Assembly: GCF_028502605.1 (NCBI RefSeq) | Contig: NC_079234.1 | Location: forward strand, 744,001-808,000 | Direction of reading: 5' to 3' | Length of the DNA: 64,000 nucleotides | Origin: Trichoderma breve | Lineage: Eukaryota; Ascomycota; Sordariomycetes; Hypocreales; Hypocreaceae | Shown: positions 11,917-24,730 of the stretch, piece after piece | Position numbering within the stretch: position 1 is the first letter of the stretch | How the letters are laid out: each line of letters begins with the position of its first letter | Position numbers and translations under genes: made by a program | Notes under the pieces: model-generated | Database searches by the model: none | Seen by the model: the letters and a program-made list of their open reading frames with translations, nothing else | Told to the model about the DNA's origin: nothing

Positions 11917-13090
11917 GTTGATTATGATGATTGTATATCAAAAAGAGAATTATAAAATGATTGTAGAATTGATATTAGAGATTGTGGTAGTTGAATGAAA
12001 AGGTTGTTGCGAGGAGAGGAAGTGAATCTTGTGATGATGGAGCAGATGAGAGCAACTACGAGGAATCACGACCATCATTATATACCTTGAGTCTCTCTGC
12101 AACAGCATAGTTGATCCAAATTTAATTCCGCCATGTTGATGCCCCAATATCTCACCAACACGTCAACCTTGATGACAGTGGAGTTTGAAGTCCAGGGTTT
12201 CAAGGAATAAGGCTGAGCGGCTGAGCCCAACGCCTATGCTATACAGAGCATCGCCAATTCGCAAATAGATCCGTTCCCACAAAATGATTCCACTACCCAA
12301 GTCAAAACTATCCTTTGATTGACAATATAGAATAATCCCCCTTTCAGAAATTACCCCTTTGGGGTGGTAGAGCAAGTTTTCGTCGTGTAAACGTTGACAT
12401 CATAATGGGTTGGCCTTGCGTTTCTATACCCGCACCAATTCGGACCAACAGGGCCGTTGTGGCTAGTAACCACCCATTGAGCAAATTAAGCTTGTTAACA
12501 AAGAAAGCTGTCAGCACTCAATGGTGGGAAATTTCGCATAGCTTCAGCCACTGGAGAGCTGTCAATTTGCCGGGGAATTAAAGCGCTGCCCAAGCCACTC
12601 AGCCGAGATCTGCACCCGATGCGGTGATTCCAAATTCTATGTGTCAAGCTTATATCAGCGCAACGTCGCTCTTCAAGCACGGCTGCAACTCTCTATTTAG
12701 TTGTTTTTGTTTAAGCAAGGGGGTATACTTTCGAGGGTTGCGAAAGTCTCATATTTGGTGTCTCGTTCGAATCGGTCGAAAGGTCTCTTGGCAGGTGGGA
12801 TTTCTGTTCGGACGAATGTGAAATCATTTCGCGATGCGGCGATTTTTGAAGTCGCTGACAAAAGACATATTGAACATATATATAACTAGAATAGCATGTA
12901 GATTTTTGTTCAATTAATTAATCAATTCAACCTGACCATCAGTTCAAAAAAGTTCAAACGTCATAGAATACAGCAAACAGAGAGATTTACTCTTGTCACC
13001 CAATAAGCGCGCGCGCAAAATCACAGAGTTCACAATTACAGCTGCCCGACTTTTCTTCTCCAACCCGGGCTCCAGCACCTCCACAAAATC
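11917..13090. other. Intergenic, divergent promoter region
   Basis: Promoters of the beta-propeller gene (minus) and the glutathione S-transferase gene (plus). A GCGCGCGC run occurs at 13009-13016. No further gene seen. Confidence 0.5.
12078..12084 (-). promoter_or_regulatory. TATA box of the beta-propeller gene
   Basis: TATATAA on the minus strand, about 160 bp before the start codon at 11916. Confidence 0.45.
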
Positions 13091-14074
13091 ATGGCTCCTC
13101 AGGTATGCATAACTCCTTCATCCTAGCCATGCTCAGTGCTAATTATATCTCTCTCCAGTTTACCGTCTATACTTCCGCAGCCTCGCAGTGGGCCCAAGTG
13201 GCGCATCTGGCATTGGTCCAGAAAGGCGTCCCTGAAGACAAATACGATCTCAAGGAGATCGCCCTCAGTAAGACCTAAGAAACCAAAGATTGCCCGCCTA
13301 AGCACATGTGGTAATAACATTTGCAATCATCTAGTGACGGGCGGAAATTTCGATCCTGAATATATCAAAGTCAACCCCAACGGCACCGTGCCTAGCCTCA
13401 CTTCACCATCGCTCGACAAGCCGCTCATCCAAAGTTTGGACGTTCTTCGATACATTGACGCGTTTGATGGAGAGAGTGTCTTGGTACCTTCAGATCCCGC
13501 CGTCAAAGCTAAAGCGCAGCCCATACTCGATCTTGTCCACTCGGATGCTGCATCGACAAATACGATTCTCCTCCTCGCGAGAGACGACGAGGAGATGAAG
13601 GGGAAACAGAACAGCTTCTTCAAAGATTTCGTGGGCGCTCGACAGGAGAGACTCGAAAAAGAGCAGGCTGCAGACCCGAGCCACCCCTTCTACGGACCCA
13701 AGGTGCAGGAGAACGGCGGCCTCAACAAATTCTACACCACCGAGATTGGAGAGGAGCACAAGAAGTTCTTCAAGAACTCGGACGATGCCTACAAGGAGTT
13801 TGCTCAAGTTCTAGACAAGTTGGATTCGCTCCTGGTTCTACCGTATGCAGCTGGGGATGCTGTCACCGAAGCTGATTTCCATGCTACTGTTTGGCTGGCA
13901 CATGCGTTGTTTGGAGCAGGCACTGATGCGACTCAAATCCAAGATTTCAGCGTTCTGGAGAAGCTGATTCAGAAATCAGTCCCAAGCTTCACGATTGGAG
14001 ACAAGACGAGACAGTGGTGGGCTTCCATCGCTGCCACTCCTGCATTCAAAAAGGTGTATCCCACATTGCATTAA
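13091..14074 (+). CDS. Glutathione S-transferase-like protein
   Basis: A cytosolic GST-fold protein of 286 residues in three exons: 13091-13102 (only MAPQ), 13159-13267 and 13335-14074. The N-terminal thioredoxin-like domain has the FTVYTS start strand, the VNPNGTVPSL segment with the cis-proline loop, and a SLDVLRYID stretch that supplies the glutathione gamma-glutamyl contact. An all-helical C-terminal domain follows from about residue 95, with TEADFHATVWL in the conserved N-capping region and a final WWASIAATPAFKKV. Typical GSTs have about 220 residues; the extra length is a charged insert around residues 120-170. It probably detoxifies electrophiles or peroxides. The microexon start rests on good splice signals and an AUG in a purine-poor leader. 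Confidence 0.87.
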
Positions 14075-14282
14075 TGGTGGGTTTGAAAAAGGAATTGCAT
14101 GGTAGAGTGGCCATTGCAAATGCTAGCAGTACTAGAAGACATGTTTGCGCGATGCATAATCTTGCATAATCTTGCACTCCATGTGGGCGTCAAACCCGAT
14201 CGCTTCCATAGATAAACTCTGTATATCCCTCCAAAATACTAAGTCACATGTTCCATCTTTGTTGATGCCAACAGATAATCCA

Positions 14283-14927
14283 TCACCACCATCTGAAATC
14301 GTCCCTGTTGTGGGGGGTATCGTAGGGGTCGTATTCTCCTTCAGCTTCCTTGGCAAGAATATCGGCCGAGCGCTCTGGCGGAGAGGGGGGAGTATCTTGC
14401 GAGATCGAAAGGTTTTCGAGGCTGGATGCAACATCGGCCAGAGTGGCCGAGTCTCTGCTCGAGCCAACGTCTTCGATGACATTCATGTCCTTTCCAGAAT
14501 ATATTAGAGCTACTAGCCAACTAAATTCAAGAAAAGGGGGGGTGCTTGAGGTGTATCGAAGGAGGCACAAGATTGTGATTCAAGGAGGGAGACAAACCGT
14601 GGTAGCTTCCGAACCGGATGCCTCGTTGCGAGATGCCTGCTCTGGCTTGTTGTCGTGGCCATCTTGGCTCTCAGTATCCTCGATGATCTTGATTTCGATC
14701 TCGATCTCGCTCTCGCTCTGGTTCCAGACGATCTGACCAAGCGGCGAGGGAGGATGAAGTCGTCTGCCGGGCACCAAGAGCTCGATATGTGCGGCCCGAA
14801 GCTTTCTGGTCTGCTTGAGGTTATTCGCAAGTCTGACCATAGCAGCTGCGGATTGACGACTCAAGCCAAAATATTCGAGCTCGACCTCCACCTCCTCGAG
14901 GCTCTTCATTCTCTTCTTCTCCGACAT
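14283..14927 (-). CDS. Hypothetical acidic protein
   Basis: I do not recognise a domain. Two exons, 14927-14598 and 14489-14283, joined at a GTTTGT donor and an AAG acceptor with a CTAAT branch point, give 178 residues. The N-terminal third (SLEEVEVELEYFGLSRQSAAAMVRL, about residues 8-33) is predicted helical. It is followed by an acidic IE/SE dipeptide run at about 74-86 encoded by a GATCTC-type microsatellite, then a Ser/Thr/Pro-rich acidic tail. Composition suggests an intrinsically disordered protein, perhaps nuclear. The boundary of the intron is less certain than elsewhere. Confidence 0.5.
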
Positions 14928-15371
14928 AGTAAACAAACAGAAATCTCAGCTAGATGGCGGATTTAAAAAGAAAGAAAATGACGATACATCAGGGAGCAGA
15001 AAGGGAAGTTGATGATTTGTGTGGGAGGGAGGTTGTTTGTTGTGGTGAAGGTGTAGCTTGGAAGATTCCGAGCCATAGGGCAGCTGCTAGGAGAAAAGGA
15101 ACGTGGAAATTTCCCAACACGTCGGGATACACGCGTCAAGTTCACTTTCTACGTAACCAGTATTTACGGCATCAAGTTTCTAGTCTTTATTTTCTCAGTT
15201 ATTACAATTCAGTGCATGCATAGATTAGGCTTTCTATGGCAAAATTAAGTCCTCTTCTCGAGTCTGTATCCATCCAACTCCGTAAAGCACAAAACCCCTG
15301 AATCACTGTCCATCAACCTTCCAAAGCCACATTTGCCATCCTCCAACTAGAAACATTTGAAACATTTCCGC

Positions 15372-16256
15372 TCAGTTTTGAACCGTGGCGGCTTTGAGAA
15401 AGTTCTTCGCGGCTGCGATTTGGGGCAGGTTAAGCTTCGTCTTCATTGCTTGGGGGACCGCTGGTTTCTGTCCCTGGGGGACCACCGGTTTCTGTCCCTG
15501 AGAGACCACTGGTTTCTGTCGTTTGACAGGACTTCGGGATTTGGGAGAGCCAATGTGCTTCTTACGCTCGGGAGTTTTGGCCGGGGCGTTGGCCCAGATG
15601 CTCGCTTGAAGACCGACCTTGCGGCCGAGACCACTGTTGTCTTTCTTGTTCTTCTTACTACTCTCCTGAGACAAGTTGCTGGCCAAACTGCCATTACTAC
15701 CATGGGTGGCGTTGCTTGAGGCTTCCGAAACATTATCGTCTGCAACTTCTTCATGAAGGTCGGCAATGTGAAGATCTTTGGAGATGCCATCGTCTTTGAT
15801 CATATCCGCATCTGACACAAGCTTGGTAATGACGGGAGTGTCTTCACTCGTCTCTCGAGTGGTTAACATCGTGTGGTAAGGACACTCGTTTTCGCCATTC
15901 CACAGACTCTTGATAATCTCTTTGAAGTGCTGCATGTCTTCGGATGACTTGACAGCAGCTCTGGTAAGGAGAGGCGAGTCAATGAGCTCCTCATTAGATC
16001 GTCGATCGCCGATTTCTTCCTCTCGGGCAGTGCAGGCCACACATCGGATTGATTTCAGTGATGCAATTGGGATGCTCAGGGTGGATGGGACAGTCTCGAG
16101 AGCACCACAAGTTCCCACAAAGCAGATGCAAGAACCGGTAGCCTTGTCACAGACTTGACGGCGATCAACTACCTGATGGAGCTGTCCGCAGGTGAAAGAC
16201 ATGGAAGGTGCCTTTTGTGGCGCACAGATCGCGATGGTCGTATACTCCTTGCACAT
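15372..16256 (-). CDS. Hypothetical cysteine-containing protein with C-terminal KPVV repeats
   Basis: A 294-residue frame without introns, starting at MCKEYTT; the open frame continues upstream but only through a Ser/Pro/Tyr-rich translated pyrimidine tract, so I take the internal ATG. The N-terminal 75 residues hold about nine cysteines (including CDKATGSCICFVGTCG and CVACTA), suggesting a small metal-binding module. The middle is acidic, and the C-terminal third is basic with three tandem 8-residue units QKPVVxQG. The family is unknown to me; a C-terminal basic, Ser/Pro-rich tail could bind nucleic acid or microtubules. No pathway is suggested by neighbours. Confidence 0.6.
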   Translation of the reverse strand: MCKEYTTIAICAPQKAPSMSFTCGQLHQVVDRRQVCDKATGSCICFVGTCGALETVPSTLSIPIASLKSIRCVACTAREEEIGDRRSNEELIDSPLLTRAAVKSSEDMQHFKEIIKSLWNGENECPYHTMLTTRETSEDTPVITKLVSDADMIKDDGISKDLHIADLHEEVADDNVSEASSNATHGSNGSLASNLSQESSKKNKKDNSGLGRKVGLQASIWANAPAKTPERKKHIGSPKSRSPVKRQKPVVSQGQKPVVPQGQKPAVPQAMKTKLNLPQIAAAKNFLKAATVQN

Positions 16257-18023
16257 CTTGGAGTCTGACGCCAGGAAGGAATGGTCTCGTGTGGTCGTTG
16301 ATGATGGTAGGCTTGATGATAGCTGAGATGATTGTAGATGATGTAAAGATGAAGAGTACAGAGCTTCTATACAATGCTGATAGAGAGGTGGATATGATTG
16401 AAGAGTGGTGAAATAAAAGGGAGAGAAGAAAGAGGGAGAGGAGGAGGAGGAGGAAGGGTAGAAATCCAGAGAGGTCCTTGAAAGGGGCATAGGGGAAAGC
16501 TCCAGTGTGCTGCTAGCAGGTCAATGAGTGCTGGAGCCTCCGTGCACAGCGGTCTAGTGAATAGCACGCTGCTGAACTTCCGAGGCTCTGGGCTTCATAA
16601 AGATCAGACGAAGAATCTGAGTTTTCCATCCTGCATAGCAGCTGTGGATCGTTTCCCTTGGCAACTGAAATTGCATTGGTCGTACTCGGGAACGTATCTT
16701 GAGATCCCCATTGAAGCCGTTTGTCTGGGTGGAACTGGGCAGAGTGACTGGATTAGATATGGAGTATCGTGAGAAAATTGCATCACCACTGCTTCAGATA
16801 AGGCGGTAGGAAACAAAGGATACACTTGACTGTATTGATGTTCAACTACCTAGGTACCTACTTATTAGTAATAATTAGCAGCCCGTGAACAAGCTTGCAG
16901 TATGCGAAAGAAGGAGTGGCTTTGTTGGTTTCGTATTTTTCGATTGAATAGCGAGAATATTTCCACGACAGCAAGTTCTATGCATACAACCCATTCAAAC
17001 AGTTACAGGCGAGATGCCAACAGAGCAGACACATAGGCATCCCTTGAAAAAAAGGCGAAAATGGTATATCGTGAGCTGAAAATCGTGGCTATGGAAGAAT
17101 TTCCTGGGCTTTCCGTGATGTCATATCTCTAGACATTGATCCAACGCCTTCTTCGCTTCTTCGTGCCGTAGTCGCAGATCTATGACCAAGTTCGATTTGG
17201 CCATACCTGTAATCTATAAGGTATGCTACGATACAAGCCATCTAATCGAACAATTAGATAGGCTTTTTACAAGACATGCCACAGAGCAGTGTCAACAGCC
17301 ACCGACCCGCCCTGTCGGGCCATCTTTAAAAAAAATTGCAGTGGCTACCAGCCAATTACTACGCCAAATAGCATTGAAGCAACAAGGTTCCAACTAGGTA
17401 CTCAACAACCATTATATAACTCATAAAGCTCTTCAAAAAGACTCAACGAACAATAGTCTGTGTATTTCTTCATCAAATTGTCCAGAGTGAGGCTGCTTCA
17501 AGTTGTCTATCGCGTTGTGGAGCTCTCCGATAGGGGGAGATGGGAGATGGGCTCAACAGCCACAACGCCCGGACTGGGATGTCGCGATGGGAAATGATAA
17601 GGGTTAGACATGGGTATTCCCCAGATTTCTTCAAGGCTTGGAACAAATTAAGCTTAAAATCCAGCGTGAACCCTTGTCCCTTGGATACGTGAAGTCACAG
17701 GCACAGCATGGATCAAGAAAGAGGCAGAAAGTAGTGAAGTGTAGGTGCTTGTTATTAAGCCCTCAATGTCGCATTGGTAAAATGAATCTAAGCCGCGTAC
17801 ACAGCTAGCAATGTCTAATAGTCGACTCCCCCGGTCATCATGATATATGTTGTTGAAAAAAAAAACCCATACGCCAAACCATTTGTTCCCTCAAAGTCAT
17901 ATTAAGTGCATCTCCCTAGTATCCGTAATGTTACATCCCCATATGTAGAATTTTCCTCGCCACGCTACACATCATCCCCTCAACTCCCCACAACCATCCA
18001 CAGTTTCTAAGTCAGAGAAAGAC
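16257..18023. other. Intergenic region of about 1.8 kb
   Basis: The first 200 bp carry a strong purine run on the plus strand (about 16408-16460), that is, a CT-rich tract in the leader of the minus-strand gene, as is common in fungal promoters. The rest has no supported gene. Confidence 0.5.
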
Positions 18024-19752
18024 TTAGGCCTTGCCGAAAATTGAGGTCATCAGGATCTTGGTGACACGGTAAGGGTCAGCGTTGGAGGCGGGACGGCGAT
18101 CCTCGAAGTAACCGCAGCCACGGGCAGCAGTCTCGCGAGGAACACGGATGGATGTGCCACGGTTGGCAACACCCCAGCTGAACTTCTCGATGGAGCCGGT
18201 CTCGCAGTCACCGGTGAGACGGAGGTCGTTGTCCTCACCGTACTCCTTGATACACTCGGCGTGGTGGGGCTCGAGGGCCTTGAGGGCCTCCTCGATGTAC
18301 TTCATGCCACCCTCCTCACGCATCTGGTTGGTGGAGAAGTTGGAGTGCAGACCGCTGCCGTTCCAAGCACCCTTGATGGGCTTGGGGTGCAGGGAGATCT
18401 TGACGCCAAAGTCCTCGGCGATGCGGGCAAGGAAGAAACGTGCGATCCAGAGCTCGTCGCCCATGTTGATGCCGACGCAAGGGCCGACCTGGAACTCCCA
18501 CTGACTTGAGAGAACCTCGGCGTTGGTACCGGAGATGTTGACGCCAGCATCTAAAACCTGCATTAGCAAACTGTTCCAAAAGCAACGTCATGATGCAATC
18601 CAAGACTTACACAGACAGGCCTTGTAGTGGGCCTCAACGACGTCACGGAGGACGACCTTGCCGCTGCCTACACCGCAGTAGTAGGGACCCTGACTGTACC
18701 AAGAGGTTAGCTTCAACTATTTTCCAACGTCATGTGGAACAGGTGACATACGGAGCAGGGAAACCGCCAACGGGCCAGCCATAGGGCCTGTCATCGTGGT
18801 CGAGGAAAGTGTACTCCTGCTCGAGACCGAACCAGGGCTCGAGAGCAGCGTTGGCCTCCATGACCTTGGCGCACTCATGGCGGTAGTTGTACTTGTTGGG
18901 AGTGCCGTCGGCGTTCCAGCACTCGGCGAGGACGATGATGTTGGGAGAGCCACGGAAAGGATCGGGGTAGACGGCGGCAGGGCGCAGGTAGACATCGGAA
19001 TCGTGACCAGGAGCCTGGCCGGTTGAAGAGCCGTCAAAGTTCCAGACGGGCAGATCCTCGGGGGTGTATTCCTTGTCCTTGAGCTCAGGGAGCGTCTATC
19101 GCGAAGAGAGTCAGCAAGCTTGATTTCATTGTCTCGATACGTCACAGGCGCGAGTCATCGCGTCACCCCTTTTGATGATCAATTGCCAGACCCGACGCTT
19201 GCCGAGGCAGGGCGAATCAAGTCATCACAGGCCGAGAACAGACCCAGACAGACCCTGAAGCGGGTCGCCCGTATTGCGGGTTTGGTTCGGGGGCTGAGTC
19301 AAGATGCCAGAAATAGCAGCGATAGCCAGACCCAATAGCGACATGACGAACCGCTACTAGGCAAACTATCGCTGCTAGAACGAACATCGAGCATCCAGCA
19401 GAAAGCAAGCCAAGAGAATAGCCACAGCAGCCAAGCTGTGGCGTCATGATTGCTTCCACTCGCCCAGGCCGAGTCGCCCCCCCTGTCCGAATTGTTTCCC
19501 ACTAAGGTGGCGGGGCAACGGGACAAGTCGGGGGGTTTTGCTTTTGCATGCATTTTGCGATGCACAATGCAGCTGACGGTGACAGGGGTCGAGATAAGGA
19601 AAAATGTTGGAGAAACTCACCCTGGATTTTGATCGAGTCTCGCCGGTAGAATCGATCCAGACGTACTCGGCCATGATCTTGCCCTTCTGGTCGAGCTTCA
19701 GGTACTTGTTGAGAGTCTCAGTTCGAGACGACAGAATTTCCCGGTTGGCCAT
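18024..19752 (-). CDS. glnA: Glutamine synthetase
   Basis: Type II (eukaryotic) glutamine synthetase, 361 residues, which condenses glutamate and ammonia with ATP; a cytosolic homo-oligomer at the centre of nitrogen assimilation. Exons: 19752-19621, 19095-18752, 18693-18611 and 18550-18024. Signatures include [13 protein letters not shown], the WFGLEQEYT strand with the metal-binding glutamates, [25 protein letters not shown] at the ATP/ammonia site, and [13 protein letters not shown] followed by [17 protein letters not shown]. Length and motifs agree with other fungal enzymes. The first intron is 525 nt, against about 60 for the others, and holds GATA-type sites. This is one of the safest calls in the window. 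Confidence 0.97.
19096..19620 (-). promoter_or_regulatory. Long first intron of glutamine synthetase with GATA sites
   Basis: A 525-nt intron with GTGAGT donor. HGATAR motifs, the binding sequence of AreA/NIT2 GATA factors, occur at 19592-19597 and 19320-19325 (plus strand) and 19366-19371 (minus strand). Nitrogen control through this intron is inference. Confidence 0.45.
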
Positions 19753-22700
19753 GATGACGGTTGTGTGTGAAGTTGTTTGTGGGAGAAAGAAAAGATGTGA
19801 TGATGTAGTGGGGAAGATTGAATGCGAGCGGAGTGCAGTTCAACCAGCTGTATATATACGAATGTATACCGGTATATGGGTATTTCAGAAAAGACCAACA
19901 AATGGACTAAAAATGAAGCAATCAAATGGAATGCAATGCAGTATCAACAATCGCTGCCTTGGACGGACACGGGCGGCGAGGGTTTATATGTGTTTGGAAG
20001 CATCAGCGCCAAAGAAAAAAGACGGAACCGGGTACCTTCACGTTCAGCCCCAGAGTCGGGATTTCCCCCCGTATTGTCGCACAAGTATGGAGTACACCAT
20101 CATGGAGTACTTGCTGTGCTAGGGGATGGGTATCGCCACATGAGGCCCCAGTTGCTGCTATCTTGGTGCCACCTAGTGCGACCGGCATGGGGCCAAGCAA
20201 GCCCAGATTGCACGGTACCGGTACACTGATGACGAGGGATTGGCACCAAGATCTGCTGGTACAGGTACGGGGTCTCTGATGAGCTCATGGATGGAGAGTA
20301 GCGGTACATGTGGTGGCTGTACTGTGTTCAAGGCCGTGGTAATACCGTCAAGAAGGTTGCAGTAATGAGACCCAAGGAGAGTTGAGCCACCACCACCACA
20401 CACGGCCTTTTACTTTTTTGCTTCCATGTTTTTGTTTCTTACGTTTCTTTTCATGTGAACTATTCTCTCTCTCTCTATTTGCTTACTATACGCCTCACAC
20501 TTATCCCGTCATCTATCCGGCCACAACCAACTGCATCCTCTCACCTTTCTTCCGGTTGAGCGAGAGACAACAAGAACCCAGCCACAGCAACGATCGTCCG
20601 TTCTGGCTTGTGAGAATTGAGAATACCCGGACCCTTCCCAATGGATACCTGGCCTCCGGTACTCGGTACCTCATTCCCAGTCCTCTCCCTCCCTCGACAC
20701 TGTACTCCATCCACAAGTACCTGATAAGGGGCCTCTGGCAGAGGCAATTGGTGGCTGCTCGACCGCTAGTCTCGGCCGGTTCTGGATGCTGAGTGGCTGC
20801 ACGCCCCGAGGCTTTGCTCATTGATTTGTGTCATTGCATTTGATTGCCATGGACCCTAAAAATTTACATAAACGCCTCACCAAGTTTTTCGACGCCGCGG
20901 TGCTGGAGCCAGTCGCTCTGCTCCGATTACCATCCGATGACTCGCGATATGACTGGTTTCTGTTTGTGGTTTTGAGTTGTTTTCCCACGATCTGGCTATT
21001 TTTCCATTTTGCGGAGATGCAGGCGTGATCAATTCCAGCAGGTCCATTACTTTCATGTTGCTTGGTACTCGTTCCTACAGGCAAGGTACATGTAGCATCC
21101 ATCAGTCTGACAGACAGCCTAGCCCTCCGATGCATGTGCGTCCTGGCTTTAGTAAGGATTACATGGATACATGCCTTGCTCAGATCTGACCTTACATACA
21201 GTAATCCAGGTTTAGTACAGTGGTGAGTGGCCAGATATTACTACAGAACACAAAAAGGGCGCCACCGCATGCGGATAAAGCAAAACATCAAAGTTGACAC
21301 TAAAAGTGAATCCAGTTTCTTCCTTAATCCTTGACACCAAGAGTGGCTGGTGAGGCTGTGCGCACAGCAACAGACTGAGACACCTTCACTAACCGTACAA
21401 CCGGTACTCGTACCTACGAAATGGGGTCAAATGGATCAGAATGCTATCTTCATGCCAGCGACGGCGTATCCGCGCCTTAGCTCAGGTACTCCCTTCCACC
21501 GCATAACGAGATCAAATATTACGGGCCATGGCATCAACCAGCTGCCGGCAGTGCTCCTTGGTTCCAGGCGGTGCGATGAGCCGAGAACGAGCGTCGGCCA
21601 CGTATTTTTGGTTTCTTTTTACGTTATGTTTTCGATGCTGGATCGAATCGGATTACGCCGAGTGTATGTCAGGGACGTGGCACGACGCATAGGCCCAGGA
21701 ACCAGAAGAAGAAGAAGAAAGGAGAGAAGCCAGGCTGCCTGATTGTTTGTACGTACAAAGTACTCCCGTGTCTTCTTGGCCTACGCCGCCATTCGCGTGC
21801 AATGAAGAGTACGAGTAAAATCGTATGGACGTATCGTGTTGTATCGTATCGCCCTGCGACGGACGCGAGAGGGCATCCACCTCTACAGCCGCCTGTGGCC
21901 GCGTGCGAATCAGTGCCCGTTTGCATCCACAAGCGGCAGTCTGACATGTGAGCACAGTGCAGATATTGGCTACTAAGATAACTAACTACGAGTAATACTT
22001 TCTTCGGTCGTTGATGCCGAGCTCTGCCCTTTGGCTGATTCAGAGAAAACAAAACAAAAACTAGGGAGACTCCGAACGACGAAGCTGAACCGAGGACAGA
22101 ATGACGCTTCCAGCTTGGCTTCTTGTCTCGGTTCAGCGCTGTCGGCTGCAGTTTGAGCCGTTTGGGCTGCCAAACCAGCGAGTGCTCGGCCAAACACATG
22201 CTCCCTGCAAAACGATGCGACTCTGCTCACGGCAAAAGGGAAATTAATACCTCTTGCAATGCACCATTAGACCGTGGCTAGTGCAGAGAAAAGAGACATT
22301 CATCAAATGTCACCAAACGAAGGAAGAGAAATAGACAAGGTATGGTATCGTAGTACACCACACGATGTTGAAACCGAGCCAGCCTTGCGCGAGTGTGAGA
22401 CGATTTGTGCCACATGCAAAAGAAAATCCTCGCATTCCCACCAACTTTTATCCATCGATAAACGCGCTTGATAACCGCTTTCATGTACATGTAGGCCAAT
22501 TTCGCTCCTTTACTCCGTCTGCCCGTCTCCTGTCTAATTTAGAAACATCACGACATGAGCTCCGTACTGTACCCGAGTCCATTCAAACTACGGAGTACAA
22601 GTACAAGGGCGCGCGAGAATCTCCAAACATGTGCCCAAAAGGCTCACACTAGCCGCCACATACCAGGGCTGCTTATCGTCAGATTCTTATTGGCTGGTCT

Positions 22701-24730
22701 CCCCGGTCTCTTCCTAATTCTCATCCATCAACTCAACATCTTCGCGCACGCGCCCACGCCCACACAAGGACAGAAATCGAGCCAGGGCTGACCCCGAGTT
22801 TCTGGCCGCTGGTGGGGGCTCTTGGCTTGCTTGCTGCCGATAATGGGATGACAAGAGATGCTCCCGAGTTCGATAGAATGGAAAAGCCTCCCCCATGATC
22901 TTTGGTCCCCCTCCCCGAAATCGCTCACGGAGCGGGAGGTGCCATCTCCATTACGGGTCTCTACGGAGGCTTGCAAGCTTTGGGAGCCTGTAGCGCGGCT
23001 GCAATCTCTTAACGCGTGGGGAAGCTATTTTGTTTGCCTGAATTGCAAATATTCCGGTTCGTCGGCTCTATCGAGCGAGCAGGCACATGTTGCATGTTGC
23101 AGATGCCTCCCACGCAGCGGCCCACGAAGCATATCTCTTGGTGCCCTTCCAGGCTCGGCGGCTTTTATATATCTCGCAGGCGAATGTAACATGTAAAAGA
23201 TTGTGCCCCCTCAGATTGGATGCCATCGTGACACCACACTGTGGGCGAAGAGATAAAGTGGCAACCTTTTCGTGTTAGGAGCTATTCCGCTCTCGGGGGA
23301 ACGAACGATTCTATGAAATGAGGCAAGAAACTGTGCAAAAAGAAGAGCCCTGTCCGGTCAATACATATACCGATCCGAGGCAGACCGCTGCTTACGGCAT
23401 CAGTTCGTTCATCTCTGTTGGATCGAGCCGAATCCTTTAGTTCGTTGGCAGTTCATTGGCAGAGGCTTGTTTCTGACACATGCAAGTGGCGCAAACAAAG
23501 AGCCCAGGACACGAGCTGCGCAGCCACTCAGCAAGCCATTCAACAAAAGACGCCAAAGTAGGGCGAGGCATTGTCCCAATGTCTAGTTCCGAATGTGTAC
23601 GGATAGTTTTGTATCTTATGTTGCCTCTCTACCTATTCCTATTCAAGGAACGAGACAAAGTTGACGAGTTCTCGTCAAAAATGATGAGAGGAATTTGATA
23701 TCACTTCTTTCTTCCTGTTGCTTGACTAGTAGTAAGCAAGATGATATAACACGATCCTACAAGTGGAGGCTCTTTTGGTCGTGCTGTCTCGAATTCGGTA
23801 TCTCCCGACAGATTGGCTCGTGTTCTTCGGCTAGCCCCGTGAAAACAAACAAACTATCGAATATTTCCCACATCTATCCGCAGTTCATGCAGCGCGAGCA
23901 GGCCATGCTATTTCGGAATGCCTGACTAACATTGCCATGAGGCCTCATACGCGTACCGTCGACGAACCAGCGTAGAGCCTCACATTTTTAATAAACTTCC
24001 CGTCTACAATCTCGGTTTCGTCGCATGCATCGTGTCAGCCCTTGGGAGGAAGGCTGGTCTATTTTCAGACACAATTGTCGAGCTCGGCCCATCGGTAGCT
24101 TTAGAGCTATCCCCTAGTAGATGGAACCGCCTTTACTAGAGCTTACTGCTTGGAATCCCCCTCAGAACAGCTTCATATCCGACTGTTAAGGGCATGAGAG
24201 AATGTTGGCCCGGATTTGCTCGCTCTTTCTGCAAATGATTATGTACGAGAGAAATTAGTTCCATTAGTTGTTGTCATGATATGAGTCTTTTTTCGACTTC
24301 CAGACTAATCTCTGGGGTGAGATATCGTGCGCTGAAGATGGCTATGCTAACAGTTCACCCAGCACCTACCAACGCCCCGTCAGCGTCATTTCCTGGTAGC
24401 CCAGCCCAGGGTTTTCGATGCAAGCCAATCAGCCCACGTCATGGAGACTCAGTTCAAGTCTGAAAGGATTGATCAGCCCGAAGCCGAATGGAATCACGAA
24501 TCAGGTTCGGACAGACTTTGGGGCTAGTACTGCCCCTGTCATCGAGATTCCAGCTGTAATAACTGGAGTTGCCTTGTAATTCAGCATGGGACATTGATAT
24601 ATTAAGGCCATGAGTTGTCAACTATGGCTCTTGTGCTCTGTAGTTTTATACGCTCTAGTTTCCACAACTCTCTCAACACCAAAAGAAGCCATCGTCGTTT
24701 TAGCATCCGTTCTATTTAACTTAGTCCACT
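19753..24730. other. Gene-free stretch of about 5 kb
   Basis: Promoter of glutamine synthetase on the left and of the sulfotransferase-like gene on the right. Many short open frames occur, but none has domain motifs, good codon structure or intron signals. The stretch is rich in GGTACCGGTAC and TACATGTA-like palindromes, has a CT microsatellite at about 20463-20478, and a TACGGAGTA at 22589-22597. It could contain a non-coding transcript, which I cannot show. Confidence 0.5.
19851..19858 (-). promoter_or_regulatory. TATA box of glutamine synthetase
   Basis: TATATATA, about 100 bp before the start codon at 19752. Confidence 0.5.

Noticed and set aside
12740..12810. Possible tRNA (GTTCGAATCGG resembles a B-box)
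   Set aside because: No A-box at the right distance and no cloverleaf could be drawn.
16257..16490. N-terminal extension of the protein at 15372-16256
   Set aside because: Encodes only a Ser/Pro/Tyr/Phe-rich translation of a CT-rich leader; typical untranslated fungal leader sequence.
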